A DNA stretch of 64,000 bases, taken from assembly GCF_028204155.1 (NCBI RefSeq), contig NZ_JAQLOI010000001.1:806001-870000 (forward strand), in the 5' to 3' direction. The notes beneath the pieces are model-generated. The model was not told the origin of the DNA, did no database searches, and saw only the letters and a list, made by a program, of their open reading frames with translations. Of this stretch, positions 17,018-27,516 are shown in pieces; the stretch's first letter is position 1; every line of letters begins with the position of its first letter. A program made the translations under genes and the position numbers. The stretch is from Vibrio algarum (lineage in GTDB: Bacteria > Pseudomonadota > Gammaproteobacteria > Enterobacterales > Vibrionaceae).

Positions 17018-17923
17018 TTATAAGTTTTTTAGCATTCTTATTTCGCAATCTGTATGACCAGTGTTGCCTATTGCTTCTTCTATAAGCTCGAAGCCTAATG
17101 ATGTATATAATGCCGTAGCTTCACTTAAGTTATCGGTAGTCTCCAGATACATTTGTGAAAAGCCAAGTTTTCGGGCTTCTTTGAAACACTTTACAGCTAA
17201 GGTTCGCGCTAATCCTTTACCTCTTAGTTCAGGCAAAAAGTACATTTTCTGTAATTCACAAATAGACTCTTTTCCTGTAACTGGAGCGATACCCGCACCA
17301 CCAAAAATTTTTCCGTTCTGTTCAATCACCCAATAATGACTATTTGGGGTATCGTAGACCTGATATAGAGAATCCAGGGTTGGATCTGCAACGCTAAATC
17401 CTTTGTCTTCGGTAAGACCATATTCCGCAGATACATCCCTAATAAGAGATGCTAATTGTGTATTATCGTCAGGTTTAATTGTTCGAATGTTATAAGAAGA
17501 CTGGCTTCTAGATAGCGACAATGCCTTGATAAATTTACTTAAGCTCGACTCGATGAGCTCCAGTTCATCTTCGTCAAACTGATCGATCACGGTTTGCATT
17601 TGTTTGTTTCGAGAAGTCTCAATTTGGTTAAGAATCTGTTCACCCTTTTGTGTCAAGCGATATAGCTGACAACGCTCATCATCTGGGTTAACTATCGACT
17701 CTATCAAAAGTTGTTTTGCAAGGGATGTAAGAGTGCCGCTTGCGTTAGGTTTATCTATACGTAGTTTTAGTGCCATCTGGCTTATGGTTGACAACTCCTG
17801 TCCTAGTTCGACCAGAATATGAACTTGTACCGGCGATAAGCTAAAATCACCGTAGTGTGTTTCGAGAGCGCCCAGACTACGGACAAGATCTCTAGAAGCC
17901 TTTCTTAGTTGCAGTTTTTTCAT
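17018..17923 (-). CDS. MarR-type regulator fused to a GNAT acetyltransferase
   Basis: 301 residues. The N-terminal half (about 1-140) is a MarR winged helix: SPVQVHILVELG, a recognition helix near IDKPNASGTLTSL, and DDERCQLYRLTQKG for the wing. The C-terminal half (about 145-301) is a GNAT fold with the acetyl-CoA loop LRGKGLARTLA and a final ALYTSLGFEL motif. MarR-GNAT fusions are a known architecture; targets and acetyl acceptor are unknown here. Single gene, own promoter upstream. Confidence 0.9.
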   Translation of the reverse strand: MKKLQLRKASRDLVRSLGALETHYGDFSLSPVQVHILVELGQELSTISQMALKLRIDKPNASGTLTSLAKQLLIESIVNPDDERCQLYRLTQKGEQILNQIETSRNKQMQTVIDQFDEDELELIESSLSKFIKALSLSRSQSSYNIRTIKPDDNTQLASLIRDVSAEYGLTEDKGFSVADPTLDSLYQVYDTPNSHYWVIEQNGKIFGGAGIAPVTGKESICELQKMYFLPELRGKGLARTLAVKCFKEARKLGFSQMYLETTDNLSEATALYTSLGFELIEEAIGNTGHTDCEIRMLKNL

Positions 17924-18030
17924 TATTATTTTTTATTTTGTTAGTACATCAAACCAATATGATTTCATATACCAACAAAGTCAATAGAGAGAGGCGTAAG
18001 GCTTGAGTGGTAGCATCAGTTAAGGATTGT

Positions 18031-18429
18031 TTACGCTGTTTTCGTTATTGCTACCGGTGTAATAATATGGTGCCTACGTAGCCAGATTTTCTCATGAAAA
18101 TAGTAAGCAACACTATTTATGCTTGGCTCTATCATTGCCATTACTCCACCAATTAAAGCATCACCAGTTAGAAGGTAGGTGACAATAAAAGCGACATTAA
18201 AATGGATGAATGCAAAGCTGGCTGTTTTCACTTGGGTGTTATTTTCATTGCGTTTTAATATTGGTAGGCTGCTCCACACCTTTTCATGAAAGTAAAATGC
18301 AACGGTATTAACCGCTGGTTCAATCATCGCAATTAAACTACCCAATAGAAAGTCACCGGTTAGTATAAAAGCAACGGTTAATGCAATAGTGAAATGCAAA
18401 CCCGCAAATGTCATTGTTTTAATCATATT
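18031..18429 (-). CDS. Small membrane protein with two DUF2061 repeats
   Basis: 132 residues made of two tandem copies of the DUF2061 unit: MTFAGLHFTIALTVAFILTGD...MIEPAVNTVAFYFHEKVW and ASFAFIHFNVAFIVTYLLTGD...MIEPSINSVAYYFHEKIW. Each unit contributes two membrane helices, giving four. The upstream frame adds 16 residues, but the ATG at 18429 has AGAGGAC at the right distance. The function of DUF2061 proteins is not established. Confidence 0.88.
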   Translation of the reverse strand, partial: NMIKTMTFAGLHFTIALTVAFILTGDFLLGSLIAMIEPAVNTVAFYFHEKVWSSLPILKRNENNTQVKTASFAFIHFNVAFIVTYLLTGDALIGGVMAMIEPSINSVAYYFHEKIWLRRHHIITPVAITKTA

Positions 18430-18548
18430 ATTGTCCTCTCTACTTAACTTGTAAATAGTATTGATAATTATTCTCATTTAAGCAAGGGGAAAATGACTAT
18501 TTGTTTAATAGGTTATTTCGATGAAAGGATTTTAGGCTGTAGATATAG

Positions 18549-18576
18549 AAAAGGTTGGCTTAACGCCAACCTTTTT
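18549..18576 (-). terminator. Terminator after valS
   Basis: A perfect stem AAAAGGTTGGC / GCCAACCTTTT with a 5-nt loop and T-runs on both strands. Confidence 0.9.
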
Positions 18577-18620
18577 ACTTGATTAAATCTGAATGAAAGA
18601 TGAGAAACGGCAGTGCTTTA

Positions 18621-21491
18621 CTAAAGTGCTGCAATCGTTGCTTTTTGCTCTTCAATCTTGACGAGTGTTTCTTCGTATGCCGTAAGTTTCTCGCGTTCTT
18701 TTGCGACAACCGCTTCGGGGGCTTTTGCAACAAAACCTTGGTTGCTTAGCTTTCCGCCAATACGTTTTATCTCACCTTGAATTTTCTTCACTTCACCTTC
18801 TAATCGTGCTAATTCGGCATCTTTATCGATTAGGCCTGCCATAGGGATCATAAGTTCTGATTTCGCTACAAGTGCGGTGGCACATGCTGGCGTATTTTCG
18901 TTCTCGGCGAGAACTTTAACACTATCGAGTTTCGCTAGAGACAGAATAACGGTTAAGTTTTCTTCCAGACGCTTCACATCTTTATCGTCAGCCGCTTTCA
19001 GCATCACTTCTAGTGGCTTGCTTGGCGCTATATCGTATTCAGCACGTAAATTACGAATGCTAGAGATAAAGCTCTTCACCCAATCAATATCTGCAATCGA
19101 ACTTTCATCGAAATTAGCTTGCTCAAATTGAGGTAAAGCTTGCGTCATGATTGTCTCACCTTCAACACCAGCAAGTGGTTTAACGCTTTGCCAGATTGAC
19201 TCCGTGATATACGGCAAGACAGGATGAGCAAGACGTAATGTCTTTTCAAGAACGGTAATCAACGTATAACGAGTCGCCATTTGTTGCGCTTCAGTACCTT
19301 TCCATAAAACCGGCTTAGTGAGTTCTAAATACCAGTCACAGAATTGGTTCCAAATAAATTCGTAAAGTGTATTGGCTGCCATATCCAAACGGTAATTTTC
19401 GATATGAGTATTGAAATCCTTCGCAGCAAGTTGGAATTGAGATTCAATCCATTTGTCCGCTAGCGAGAAATCCAGATTAGCCACTTCTTCTTGAGACAGA
19501 GAGGTCGCGCAATCTTTATCTTCAGTGTTCATCAATACGTAACGACTTGCATTCCACAGTTTGTTACAGAAATTACGATATCCCTCAAGACGTTTCATAT
19601 CCCAGTTGATATCACGCCCTGTGGATGCCATTGCTGCAAGAGTGAAACGTAGCGCATCGGTACCGTAAGGTTCAATACCATCTTCAAATGTCTTGCGGGT
19701 ATCTTTTTCTATTTTTGCAGCGAGCTTTGGCTGCATCATATTACCCGTACGTTTTTCTACCAATGACTCTAAATCGATGCCATCGATCATGTCTATAGGG
19801 TCGAGGACATTACCTTTAGACTTAGACATCTTGTCGCCATTTTCATCGCGTATAAGACCAGTTACGTACACCGTTTTAAACGGTACTTGTGGTTTACCAT
19901 TTTCATCTTTAATGAAGTGCATGGTCATCATGATCATGCGAGCAACCCAGAAGAAGATAATATCAAAACCTGTTACCAGCACGTCAGATGGATGGAATAC
20001 CTTCATGTCTTCGGTATCCGCTGGCCAACCTTGTGTGCTGAAAGTCCAAAGTGCAGATGAGAACCAAGTGTCCAATACATCATCGTCTTGGCGAAGAACA
20101 ACAACGGGAGCTAGGTTGTTTTTACTGCGTACTTCTTCTTCAGTACGACCAACATAAACGTTGCCGTCATTGTCATACCATGCTGGGATACGGTGCCCCC
20201 ACCACAACTGGCGAGATATACACCAGTCTTGGATATCTCTCATCCAAGAGAAGTACATGTTTTCATATTGTTTTGGTACGAACTGAATTTCACCATCTTC
20301 TACGGCTTTCGTTGCCGTCTCAGCTAGTGGACCTGCGCGTACATACCATTGATCGGTTAGCATTGGTTCGATAACAACGCCACCACGGTCACCATAAGGC
20401 ACGGTTAATTGGTGATCTTTTATTTCATCAAGCAGTTCTAATTCCTGGAACTCTGCTACAACGGCTTTTCTCGCAGCGAAACGCTCCATACCGTGATACT
20501 TTTCTGGAAGAGACGTGCTATATGCTGTGCTTTCTTCACCTTTAGTGTCAAAAACCTCAGCGGCATCACGAATATCGCCGTTGAACGTTAGGATATTGAT
20601 CATTGGTAGGCTATGACGTTTACCAACTTCATAGTCATTAAAGTCATGAGCAGGAGTGATTTTTACGCAACCAGTGCCTTTTTCCATATCGGCATGTTCG
20701 TCACCGACAATAGGAATACGACGATCCACGATAGGAAGGATAATTTCTTTACCAATGAGTGCTTTATAGCGAGGATCTTCTGGATTTACCGCTACACCAG
20801 TATCGCCGAGCATCGTTTCAGGGCGAGTTGTCGCGACGATAATATAATCTTTGCCATCGGCTGTTCTTACACCGTCCGCTAGTGGATAGCGGAAGTGCCA
20901 CATATAGCCATTTTTATCTTTGTTTTCTACTTCAAGATCTGAGATGGCGGTATGTAACTTAGGATCCCAGTTAACCAAGCGTTTACCACGATAGATTAAA
21001 TCATCTTCATAAAGGCGAACAAAAACTTCTTTGACAGCGTCGGAAAGTCCGTCATCCATAGTGAAGCGTTCACGCTCCCAGTCTACAGATGCACCTAATC
21101 TACGCAGCTGCTTTGTGATTGTTCCGCCTGACTCGTTTTTCCATTCCCAAATTTTGTCAATGAATGCATCACGGCCATAATCACTTTTTGTTTTGCCTTC
21201 TAGAGCCGCAATTTTACGCTCCACAACCATTTGTGTTGCGATACCCGCGTGGTCGGTACCCACTTGCCACAACGTATTTTTACCCTTCATTCGTTCACAA
21301 CGAATTAAGGTATCCATGATCGTATCTTGGAAGGCATGGCCCATATGCAGGCTACCAGTAACGTTTGGCGGTGGAATCATGATGCTGTACGCATCTTTAG
21401 AGGTATCACCGTGTGGTTTGAAATAACCGTTCTCTTCCCATGTCTGGTATAGAGACTGTTCAATTGATTGTGGGTTGTATGTCTTTTCCAT
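18621..21491 (-). CDS. valS: Valyl-tRNA synthetase
   Basis: Charges tRNA-Val. 956 residues, the usual length. The class I motifs are present: PPPNVTGSLHMGHA (HIGH equivalent) near residue 40 and KMSKSKGNVLDP (KMSKS) near 555. The editing domain (GTDHAGIATQ, TTRPETMLGDTGVAV) lies between, and a C-terminal coiled coil runs to the end. Downstream of holC and pepA, the standard Vibrio and E. coli order pepA-holC-valS. Confidence 0.98.
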   Translation of the reverse strand: MEKTYNPQSIEQSLYQTWEENGYFKPHGDTSKDAYSIMIPPPNVTGSLHMGHAFQDTIMDTLIRCERMKGKNTLWQVGTDHAGIATQMVVERKIAALEGKTKSDYGRDAFIDKIWEWKNESGGTITKQLRRLGASVDWERERFTMDDGLSDAVKEVFVRLYEDDLIYRGKRLVNWDPKLHTAISDLEVENKDKNGYMWHFRYPLADGVRTADGKDYIIVATTRPETMLGDTGVAVNPEDPRYKALIGKEIILPIVDRRIPIVGDEHADMEKGTGCVKITPAHDFNDYEVGKRHSLPMINILTFNGDIRDAAEVFDTKGEESTAYSTSLPEKYHGMERFAARKAVVAEFQELELLDEIKDHQLTVPYGDRGGVVIEPMLTDQWYVRAGPLAETATKAVEDGEIQFVPKQYENMYFSWMRDIQDWCISRQLWWGHRIPAWYDNDGNVYVGRTEEEVRSKNNLAPVVVLRQDDDVLDTWFSSALWTFSTQGWPADTEDMKVFHPSDVLVTGFDIIFFWVARMIMMTMHFIKDENGKPQVPFKTVYVTGLIRDENGDKMSKSKGNVLDPIDMIDGIDLESLVEKRTGNMMQPKLAAKIEKDTRKTFEDGIEPYGTDALRFTLAAMASTGRDINWDMKRLEGYRNFCNKLWNASRYVLMNTEDKDCATSLSQEEVANLDFSLADKWIESQFQLAAKDFNTHIENYRLDMAANTLYEFIWNQFCDWYLELTKPVLWKGTEAQQMATRYTLITVLEKTLRLAHPVLPYITESIWQSVKPLAGVEGETIMTQALPQFEQANFDESSIADIDWVKSFISSIRNLRAEYDIAPSKPLEVMLKAADDKDVKRLEENLTVILSLAKLDSVKVLAENENTPACATALVAKSELMIPMAGLIDKDAELARLEGEVKKIQGEIKRIGGKLSNQGFVAKAPEAVVAKEREKLTAYEETLVKIEEQKATIAAL

Positions 21492-21606
21492 GGCGTCTTT
21501 TAATGGATACTTTTAGTTGATTCTGAAATAAGGATTAAAAATCTTAAAGGTCTATCACCTAAAAAAGGGAGGCCTCAAACTAGGAGGCTACCTATAAGAT
21601 CATAAA

Positions 21607-22059
21607 TTAGTTCTGATGATCGATATCGATAGTTTGCATCTGATATCCAGCTTTGCGATAAATTTTATACCTTTCGCGGGCAGTTTGCTTCGCTTTTTCA
21701 TCATAAGGAACGAAGTCTATCACTTGAGCAAAGGTTCCCGCAAAGTTTGTATTATCTTTCGCCAAATTAATAACGAGTTGACGATTCCAACTTGGGCGCA
21801 ATTGACTATAACCGATCTCAATCGATGTGCCGTTTTTGGGCCCCTCACCGATAAGATTATGCGACAGGAAATACTCTGGCTCTTGCTGCCATAGTCGTTC
21901 ATCCCAATACAAGGATTCATCTTTATTTTCTGCGTTTACATAAAGTTTTACGCCCTGGTTGCTGAAGTGTTTTAACAGAAAAAGTATATATGACTCAAAC
22001 CCATCTTTATTGCATTGAGGGGAGTCGGGTTGAACAATGTAAAAAGTGGCTGTATTCAT
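21607..22059 (-). CDS. holC: DNA polymerase III chi subunit HolC
   Basis: Chi links the clamp loader to single-strand binding protein. 150 residues, close to E. coli HolC (147). Family-like segments include ATFYIVQPDSP, the DERLWQQEPEYFLSHNLIGEGP block and the C-terminal ERYKIYRKAGYQMQ. Lies between pepA and valS, its conserved place. Confidence 0.92.
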   Translation of the reverse strand: MNTATFYIVQPDSPQCNKDGFESYILFLLKHFSNQGVKLYVNAENKDESLYWDERLWQQEPEYFLSHNLIGEGPKNGTSIEIGYSQLRPSWNRQLVINLAKDNTNFAGTFAQVIDFVPYDEKAKQTARERYKIYRKAGYQMQTIDIDHQN

Positions 22060-22102
22060 GCTCTACCTAACTTGCTCAGCTATTTGTGCTTAAACCATAA
22101 AA

Positions 22103-22125
22103 GAAAAGGGCCATAAGGCCCTTTT
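22103..22125 (-). terminator. Terminator after pepA
   Basis: AAAAGGGCC-ATAA-GGCCCTTTT, perfect nine-base arms with T-runs on both strands, 16 bp past the pepA stop. Confidence 0.82.
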
Positions 22126-22140
22126 CGTTAAATTGAATCT

Positions 22141-23649
22141 CTATTCTTCAATTTCTTGGCCACTACGATTAAGTAGGAATTGGACAAGAAGAGAGACGGG
22201 TCTACCGGTTGAGCCTTTGGCTTTGCCTGATTTCCAAGCGGTACCAGCAACATCAAGATGAGCCCAGTTGTACTTTTTCGTGTAACGAGATAAAAAACAA
22301 CCCGCAGTAATAGTACCGGCAGGACGACCGCCAATATTTTGCATATCTGCAAATGGGCTTTCTAGCTGTTCTTGATATTCGTCAGCCATCGGCAGACGCC
22401 ATGCTCTATCACCAGCTTGCTCAGAAGCATTGACCAATTCATGAGCAAGTGGGTTGTGGTTTGACACTAAACCGCTGATATGGTGTCCAAGCGCCATAAC
22501 ACATGCGCCAGTTAGTGTTGCAACATCAACGACACACTCTGGCTCAAAGCGCTCTACATAAGTTAGAGCATCGCAAAGAACTAAACGGCCTTCAGCATCG
22601 GTATTCAATACCTCTACTGTTTGACCTGACATAGTGGTCAAAATGTCGCCTGGGCGATAAGCGTTGCTACCAGGCATGTTTTCACAGCCCGCAAGCACAG
22701 CAACGACATTGATAGGCAGGGCGAGTTTCGCCAAGGCTTTCATCGTACCAAATACAGATGCAGCGCCACACATGTCATATTTCATCTCATCCATGGCTTC
22801 GCCAGGCTTCAAGGAAATACCACCCGAATCAAAAGTTAATCCTTTACCGACTAGGACGATTGGTTTGGCGTCAGGGGCTGGGCTACCTTTGTATTCCATT
22901 ACCGACATCATTGACTCATTGCGAGAACCTCGGCCAACGGCTAGGTAGGATGTCATACCTAGTTTTTCCATCTCTTCTTCACCAATGATTTTTGATGTGA
23001 TGGTTTCGTAATCGTCGGCCAATCGACGAGCTTGTGAAGCTAAATAAGCAGGATTCGCAACATTAGGTGGCATGTTACCAAGATCTTTTGAAGCTTTAAC
23101 ACCAGATGCAACGGCTAGGCCATGAGTAATGGCTTTCTCACCAAGGTTCAATTCGCGTCGAGTTGGTACGTTAAATACAAGTTTACGTAATGGGCGACGA
23201 GTTTCAGGCTTATTACTCTTAAATTGGTCGAAAATGTACAACCCATCTTTTGTAGATTCAACAGCTTGGCGTACTTTCCAATAAGTATCTCGGCCTTTTA
23301 CGTGCAGTTCTGTGAGAAAACAGACCGCTTCCATAGAACCCGTTTCGTTTAAGGTACTGATGGTTTTTTGGATGATCTCTTTATACTGACGTTCGCCTAA
23401 CTCGCGCTCTTTACCACAACCAACAAGAAGAACTCGTTCAGACAGCACGCCTGGAACGTGATGCAGAAGCAGCATCTGGCCGGGTTTACCTTCTAGATCT
23501 CCACGACGGAGTAGAGAGCTAATATAACCATCACTGATTTTATCAAGCTGTTCAGCCACTGGGGAAAGGCGGCGAGGTTCGAATACGCCCACGACGATAC
23601 AAGCACTACGCTGTTTCTCTGGGCTGCCACTTTTTACACTGAACTCCAT
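22141..23649 (-). CDS. pepA: Leucyl aminopeptidase PepA
   Basis: An M17 zinc/manganese aminopeptidase that in E. coli also acts as a DNA-bending co-regulator (carAB, cer recombination). 502 residues. Metal and catalytic motifs are intact: GKGLTFDSGGISLKP and NTDAEGRLVLCDAL. Diverges from lptF; about 190 bp between them hold both promoters. Confidence 0.98.
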   Translation of the reverse strand: MEFSVKSGSPEKQRSACIVVGVFEPRRLSPVAEQLDKISDGYISSLLRRGDLEGKPGQMLLLHHVPGVLSERVLLVGCGKERELGERQYKEIIQKTISTLNETGSMEAVCFLTELHVKGRDTYWKVRQAVESTKDGLYIFDQFKSNKPETRRPLRKLVFNVPTRRELNLGEKAITHGLAVASGVKASKDLGNMPPNVANPAYLASQARRLADDYETITSKIIGEEEMEKLGMTSYLAVGRGSRNESMMSVMEYKGSPAPDAKPIVLVGKGLTFDSGGISLKPGEAMDEMKYDMCGAASVFGTMKALAKLALPINVVAVLAGCENMPGSNAYRPGDILTTMSGQTVEVLNTDAEGRLVLCDALTYVERFEPECVVDVATLTGACVMALGHHISGLVSNHNPLAHELVNASEQAGDRAWRLPMADEYQEQLESPFADMQNIGGRPAGTITAGCFLSRYTKKYNWAHLDVAGTAWKSGKAKGSTGRPVSLLVQFLLNRSGQEIEE

Positions 23650-23840
23650 GTAAACTCCTACAAGTTAAAGACAAACAGAACTAAATGTTAGATAATTGCG
23701 GTCTACTTTGTTCTAAATTGAACTAAAATAAACAAATATTGTTTAATCAACAATTAGCCTAAATTTGAAAAAATAAAAGGTTCATCGAGAAATTATAGTG
23801 ATTAGAGCAAAAAAACAAGTTTTGTATAGGTACTTTTAGC

Positions 23841-24949
23841 GTGATTATTGTCAGATATTTGATCCGCGAGACAATCAAAAGTCAAATTGCGATCTTTTTC
23901 GTACTATTTTTGGTGTTTCTGAGCCAGAAGTTTATCAGCATTCTGGCTCAGGCGTCAGACGGAGATATTCCGGCCAGTTTGATTATGACTTTGGTTGGCC
24001 TAAATATGCCAGTAATGGCAGGAATGATTCTGCCACTTAGTATATTTGTTGGAATATTAATCACTTTCGGCCGTTTATACGCTGAAAGTGAGATTACTGT
24101 AATGAATGCTACCGGTATTGGTAATAAATTTTTGATCCAATCTGCGCTTTACTTAGCCTTGATTTCATCAATTGTTGCGGGATTTAATACTCTCTGGTTA
24201 ACCCCTTGGGCTTTAGATAAGCGGGCTGAAACCATGGAGCAATTGTCTGCCGACAATAGCGTCGAGCTTCTACAAAAAGGGCAATTCCAACGCACGCCCG
24301 ACGGTTCAGCGGTGGTGTTTATTGGAGATCTCAAAGATAAAAAGTTGAGTAAAGTATTTGTTGCTCAAGTGACTCAAAGAGATTCAATTTTGCCGAGTGT
24401 GATGCTTGCGGACTCTGGACGCGTAAAAGAGCTTGATGATGGAAGACAAATACTGTCTCTCTATGATGGTACACGTTATGAAGGGGTACCTAAGCGCCTT
24501 GATTACATGATTACGGATTATCAAGAATATGACGCGTTAATTGGACAAAGGGAAGTCAAGAAAAGTGGGCGTGATTGGGATGATTTACCGACACTAACAT
24601 TGCTCAATCATCCAGATAAAAAAGCGCAAGCTGAATTACAATGGCGTATTTCTTTAATTGTTTGTATACCGTTATTGACCCTTATTGTTATCCCTTTGTC
24701 AGCGGTAAATCCTCGGCAAGGACGCTTTGCTAAGATGGGGCCCGCAATCCTGATTTATATGACTTACTTTTTAGCGCTTAGCGCTAGCAAGTCTGGTATT
24801 GAGGGGGAGGGCTACCTGTAATTATTGGTATGTGGCCAGTGAATATTTCTCTTCTTTTGGCAGGTTTAATTCTTAACTATATGGATAGCATCGCTGTAAG
24901 GCGATTGGTCGATAGTTTTAGACAAAAAAGGTTGGCAAAGCGTGTTTAA
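23841..24949 (+). CDS. lptF: LPS export permease LptF, with an apparent one-base frameshift
   Basis: LptF and LptG form the inner-membrane part of the LptB2FG transporter that extracts lipopolysaccharide. The continuous frame from a GTG at 23841 stops at 24821 after SGIEGEGYL (326 aa). A one-base shift in the G5 run at 24803-24807 gives GLPVIIGMWPVN followed by the last membrane helix and RRLVDSFRQKRLAKRV to the TAA at 24949, a normal length of about 369 residues. LptF is essential, so an undercalled G is far more likely than a true break. The stop overlaps the lptG start by 8 bases. Confidence 0.93.
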
Positions 24950-26012
24950 AATCCTCGATCTTTACATCGGTAGAACTATTATTGCGACAACCTTCCTTAC
25001 GTTATCCACATTGGTGGGTTTATCCGGGATAATTAAGTATGTAGAGCAACTTAGAAAAGTAGGGCGAGGAACCTATGACCTTGTTCAGGCACTTTATTTT
25101 GTGCTTCTAGGGATGCCTCGGGACATTGAAATGTTTTTTCCTATGGCGACATTGCTTGGTGCTTTGATTGCATTAGGTATGTTGGCGTCTAGTTCTGAGT
25201 TGACAGTAATGCAGGCTTCAGGTTTTTCTAAGCTTGATATTGGTTTATCTGTTTTAAAAACCGCAATCCCTTTAATGGTTATTGTAATGGCGTTGGGCGA
25301 ATGGGGGTCTCCACAGACGATTAAAATGGCAAGAGAGTCACGAGCTTTTGCCATTTCCGGGGGTACTATTGTGTCAGTCAGAAGTGGTGTCTGGGCCAAA
25401 GATTCAGATAATTATATTTATATAGGACGCATCAACGATGAGACTCTTCAAGCATTAACGGTTTGGCAGTTTGATAAAGAAGACGCCCTTGAAACGATTG
25501 TTTATGCCGACAGTGCCGATTATATCGGTAATAATATTTGGCAAATGAAGAATGTCCAACTTACTCATATGAAAGACAATATTCAGCTATCTAAGGAAGA
25601 TCTTCAAACCTATGACTGGCAGTCTACAATAGAGCCAGATAAGTTAGATGTGGTTACTGTAAAACCAGAAGAGCTCTCATTATCGGGTATTTATGATTAC
25701 GTCAATTACCTAAAAGCTTCAGAACAAGATGCAGCCAGATATGAATTGGCATTTTGGCGAAAGATGACTCAACCGTTATCTATTGCAGTGATGATGTTAA
25801 TGGCGCTCTCTTTTGTTTTTGGTCCTTTACGAAGTGTCACTATGGGAGCAAGAATTATTTCCGGGATTATTGCTGGATTTACTTTTTACATATCGAGTGA
25901 ATTTTTTGGGCCACTTAGTTTGGTGTATCAAATACCACCTTTTGTTGGTGCAGTAGCTCCTAGTCTTCTGTTTTTAGCTCTTGCGATTATGTTATTGCGG
26001 CGAAACTTATAG
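24942..26012 (+). CDS. lptG: LPS export permease LptG
   Basis: Partner of LptF in the LPS exporter. 356 residues: N-terminal membrane helices (LDLYIGRTIIATTFL), the cytoplasmic coupling segment with PRDIEMFFPMATLLG, a periplasmic beta-jellyroll in the middle, and three C-terminal helices ending MLLRRNL. Starts at a GTG inside the lptF stop region, indicating translational coupling. Confidence 0.96.
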   Translation: MFKILDLYIGRTIIATTFLTLSTLVGLSGIIKYVEQLRKVGRGTYDLVQALYFVLLGMPRDIEMFFPMATLLGALIALGMLASSSELTVMQASGFSKLDIGLSVLKTAIPLMVIVMALGEWGSPQTIKMARESRAFAISGGTIVSVRSGVWAKDSDNYIYIGRINDETLQALTVWQFDKEDALETIVYADSADYIGNNIWQMKNVQLTHMKDNIQLSKEDLQTYDWQSTIEPDKLDVVTVKPEELSLSGIYDYVNYLKASEQDAARYELAFWRKMTQPLSIAVMMLMALSFVFGPLRSVTMGARIISGIIAGFTFYISSEFFGPLSLVYQIPPFVGAVAPSLLFLALAIMLLRRNL

Positions 26013-26022
26013 CGATAAAAAG

Positions 26023-26087
26023 GGGTAACTGGAACAATACGCCGGCGACAGGGGAGGTCATTGCCCACGCTCTGCAACCAGTTACCC
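26023..26087. repeat. Ten-base inverted repeat between lptG and dctM
   Basis: GGGTAACTGG at 26023-26032 pairs with CCAGTTACCC at 26078-26087 across 45 GC-richer bases. There is no T-run, and it sits between convergent genes. It may be a folded RNA element or a long terminator; I cannot name it. Confidence 0.5.
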
Positions 26088-26130
26088 GCTAATTTATCAT
26101 TGATAACTTATAGCTCTTAACTCTTAACTC

Positions 26131-27516
26131 TTATCCATAAGCGACACTTGGGAACCAGAGAACGAGTTGGGGCCAAATAACTAAACACACTAAAGCTAGA
26201 ATCTGAATAAGGATAAATGGCATTACACCTTTATAGATATCTTTAAGCTCCACGCCTTCCGGGCATACTCCTTTTAAATAAAACAGAGCAAAGCCTACGG
26301 GAGGGGTTAGAAAACTCGTCTGCAGGGCCATTGCAACCAACATCACAAACCAAACTAAACTTGGATTATCTACCACGCCATGGCCATCAAGTTCGATGCC
26401 TAAGTTGGCGATAACCGGTGCTAGTAATGGTAATGCTATCAAGGTTATTTCGATCCAATCTAAGAAGAAACCGAGTAAGAAAACAATAAATAGAATGAAC
26501 GCAATTATGCCGTAAGGGCCAAATGGTAAGCCGCTCAAGAATGATTCGATGAGCTCATCCCCGCCTAATTCTCTTAACACTAAAGCAAAGCAAGACGCAC
26601 CAAGAAATATCATGAAGATATAAGCTGTAGTCCCAAATGAGGATAGCAACACCTCTTTCATTACTTTTAGGTTTAATCTTTTATTGTAAGCAGCTAAAAG
26701 TGTTGCACCCATGGCCCCAATACCTGACGCTTCAGTTGGAGTAGCGATACCAGCGAATATGGATCCAAGGACGACAAAAATCAAAATAACCGTTGGTGTA
26801 ATATCTTTAAATACCTGAAAAATGATACTCCAATCGACTGGCTCTACGTCATGTGGAACAGGAGCTTTTTCTGGGTTTAGTTTACCGACGATTAGAATGT
26901 AAATAATGTACATTGTGCCTAGCAGTAGTCCTGGCAATATAGCACCCATAAAAAGGTCACCAACGGATAACCCAAGTTGATCTGCCATGATAACCAACAT
27001 TATCGATGGGGGTAAAAGTATCCCCAACGTACCGGCAGAAGCTATCGTTCCTAATGCTAAGGGCAAGTGGTAACCTTGGCGCATCATGGTCGGTAACGAC
27101 ATTACTGCGAGTAAAACGACGGACGCACCAATAATACCTGTGGAAGCAGCTAAAATAATACCGATAGCCATGACGGTAATGGCTAAGCCACCATGTACTT
27201 TACCAAATAGTTTTTGCATGGATGCCATCAGTTTTTCGGCGATACCTGATTTGTCTAGCATGTTCCCCATAAAAATAAACATAGGAAGTGCAACCAGAAT
27301 CCAGTTGTCCATGATCTTGTAAATACGGTTAACGACAAGGCCTAAACTGGTGTAATCGAGCCCGGTAAAAGTGTCCAAATAGATATCGGCAAAATACCCT
27401 ACTGCTGCAAATATAACTCCGATGCCACCCAATATATAAGCGACGGGTATACCTGTAAATAACAGTAAAATAAATGAGCCAAACATGGCGATTACAATCC
27501 ACTCATTCGCTTCCAT
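26131..27516 (-). CDS. dctM: TRAP transporter large permease (DctM family)
   Basis: The 461-residue, roughly 12-helix permease that carries substrate across the inner membrane using a sodium gradient. Family features include FTGIPVAYILGG near the start, GASVVLLAVMSLPTMMRQGY and a late LTPPVGFALFYLKG. Third gene of a dctP-dctQ-dctM operon, overlapping dctQ by 14 bases. The substrate is set by the DctP partner. The symbol denotes the family only. Confidence 0.93.
   Translation of the reverse strand: MEANEWIVIAMFGSFILLLFTGIPVAYILGGIGVIFAAVGYFADIYLDTFTGLDYTSLGLVVNRIYKIMDNWILVALPMFIFMGNMLDKSGIAEKLMASMQKLFGKVHGGLAITVMAIGIILAASTGIIGASVVLLAVMSLPTMMRQGYHLPLALGTIASAGTLGILLPPSIMLVIMADQLGLSVGDLFMGAILPGLLLGTMYIIYILIVGKLNPEKAPVPHDVEPVDWSIIFQVFKDITPTVILIFVVLGSIFAGIATPTEASGIGAMGATLLAAYNKRLNLKVMKEVLLSSFGTTAYIFMIFLGASCFALVLRELGGDELIESFLSGLPFGPYGIIAFILFIVFLLGFFLDWIEITLIALPLLAPVIANLGIELDGHGVVDNPSLVWFVMLVAMALQTSFLTPPVGFALFYLKGVCPEGVELKDIYKGVMPFILIQILALVCLVIWPQLVLWFPSVAYG

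Noticed and set aside
19693..20374. Plus-strand ORFs opposite valS
   Set aside because: Shadow frames of a conserved essential gene.
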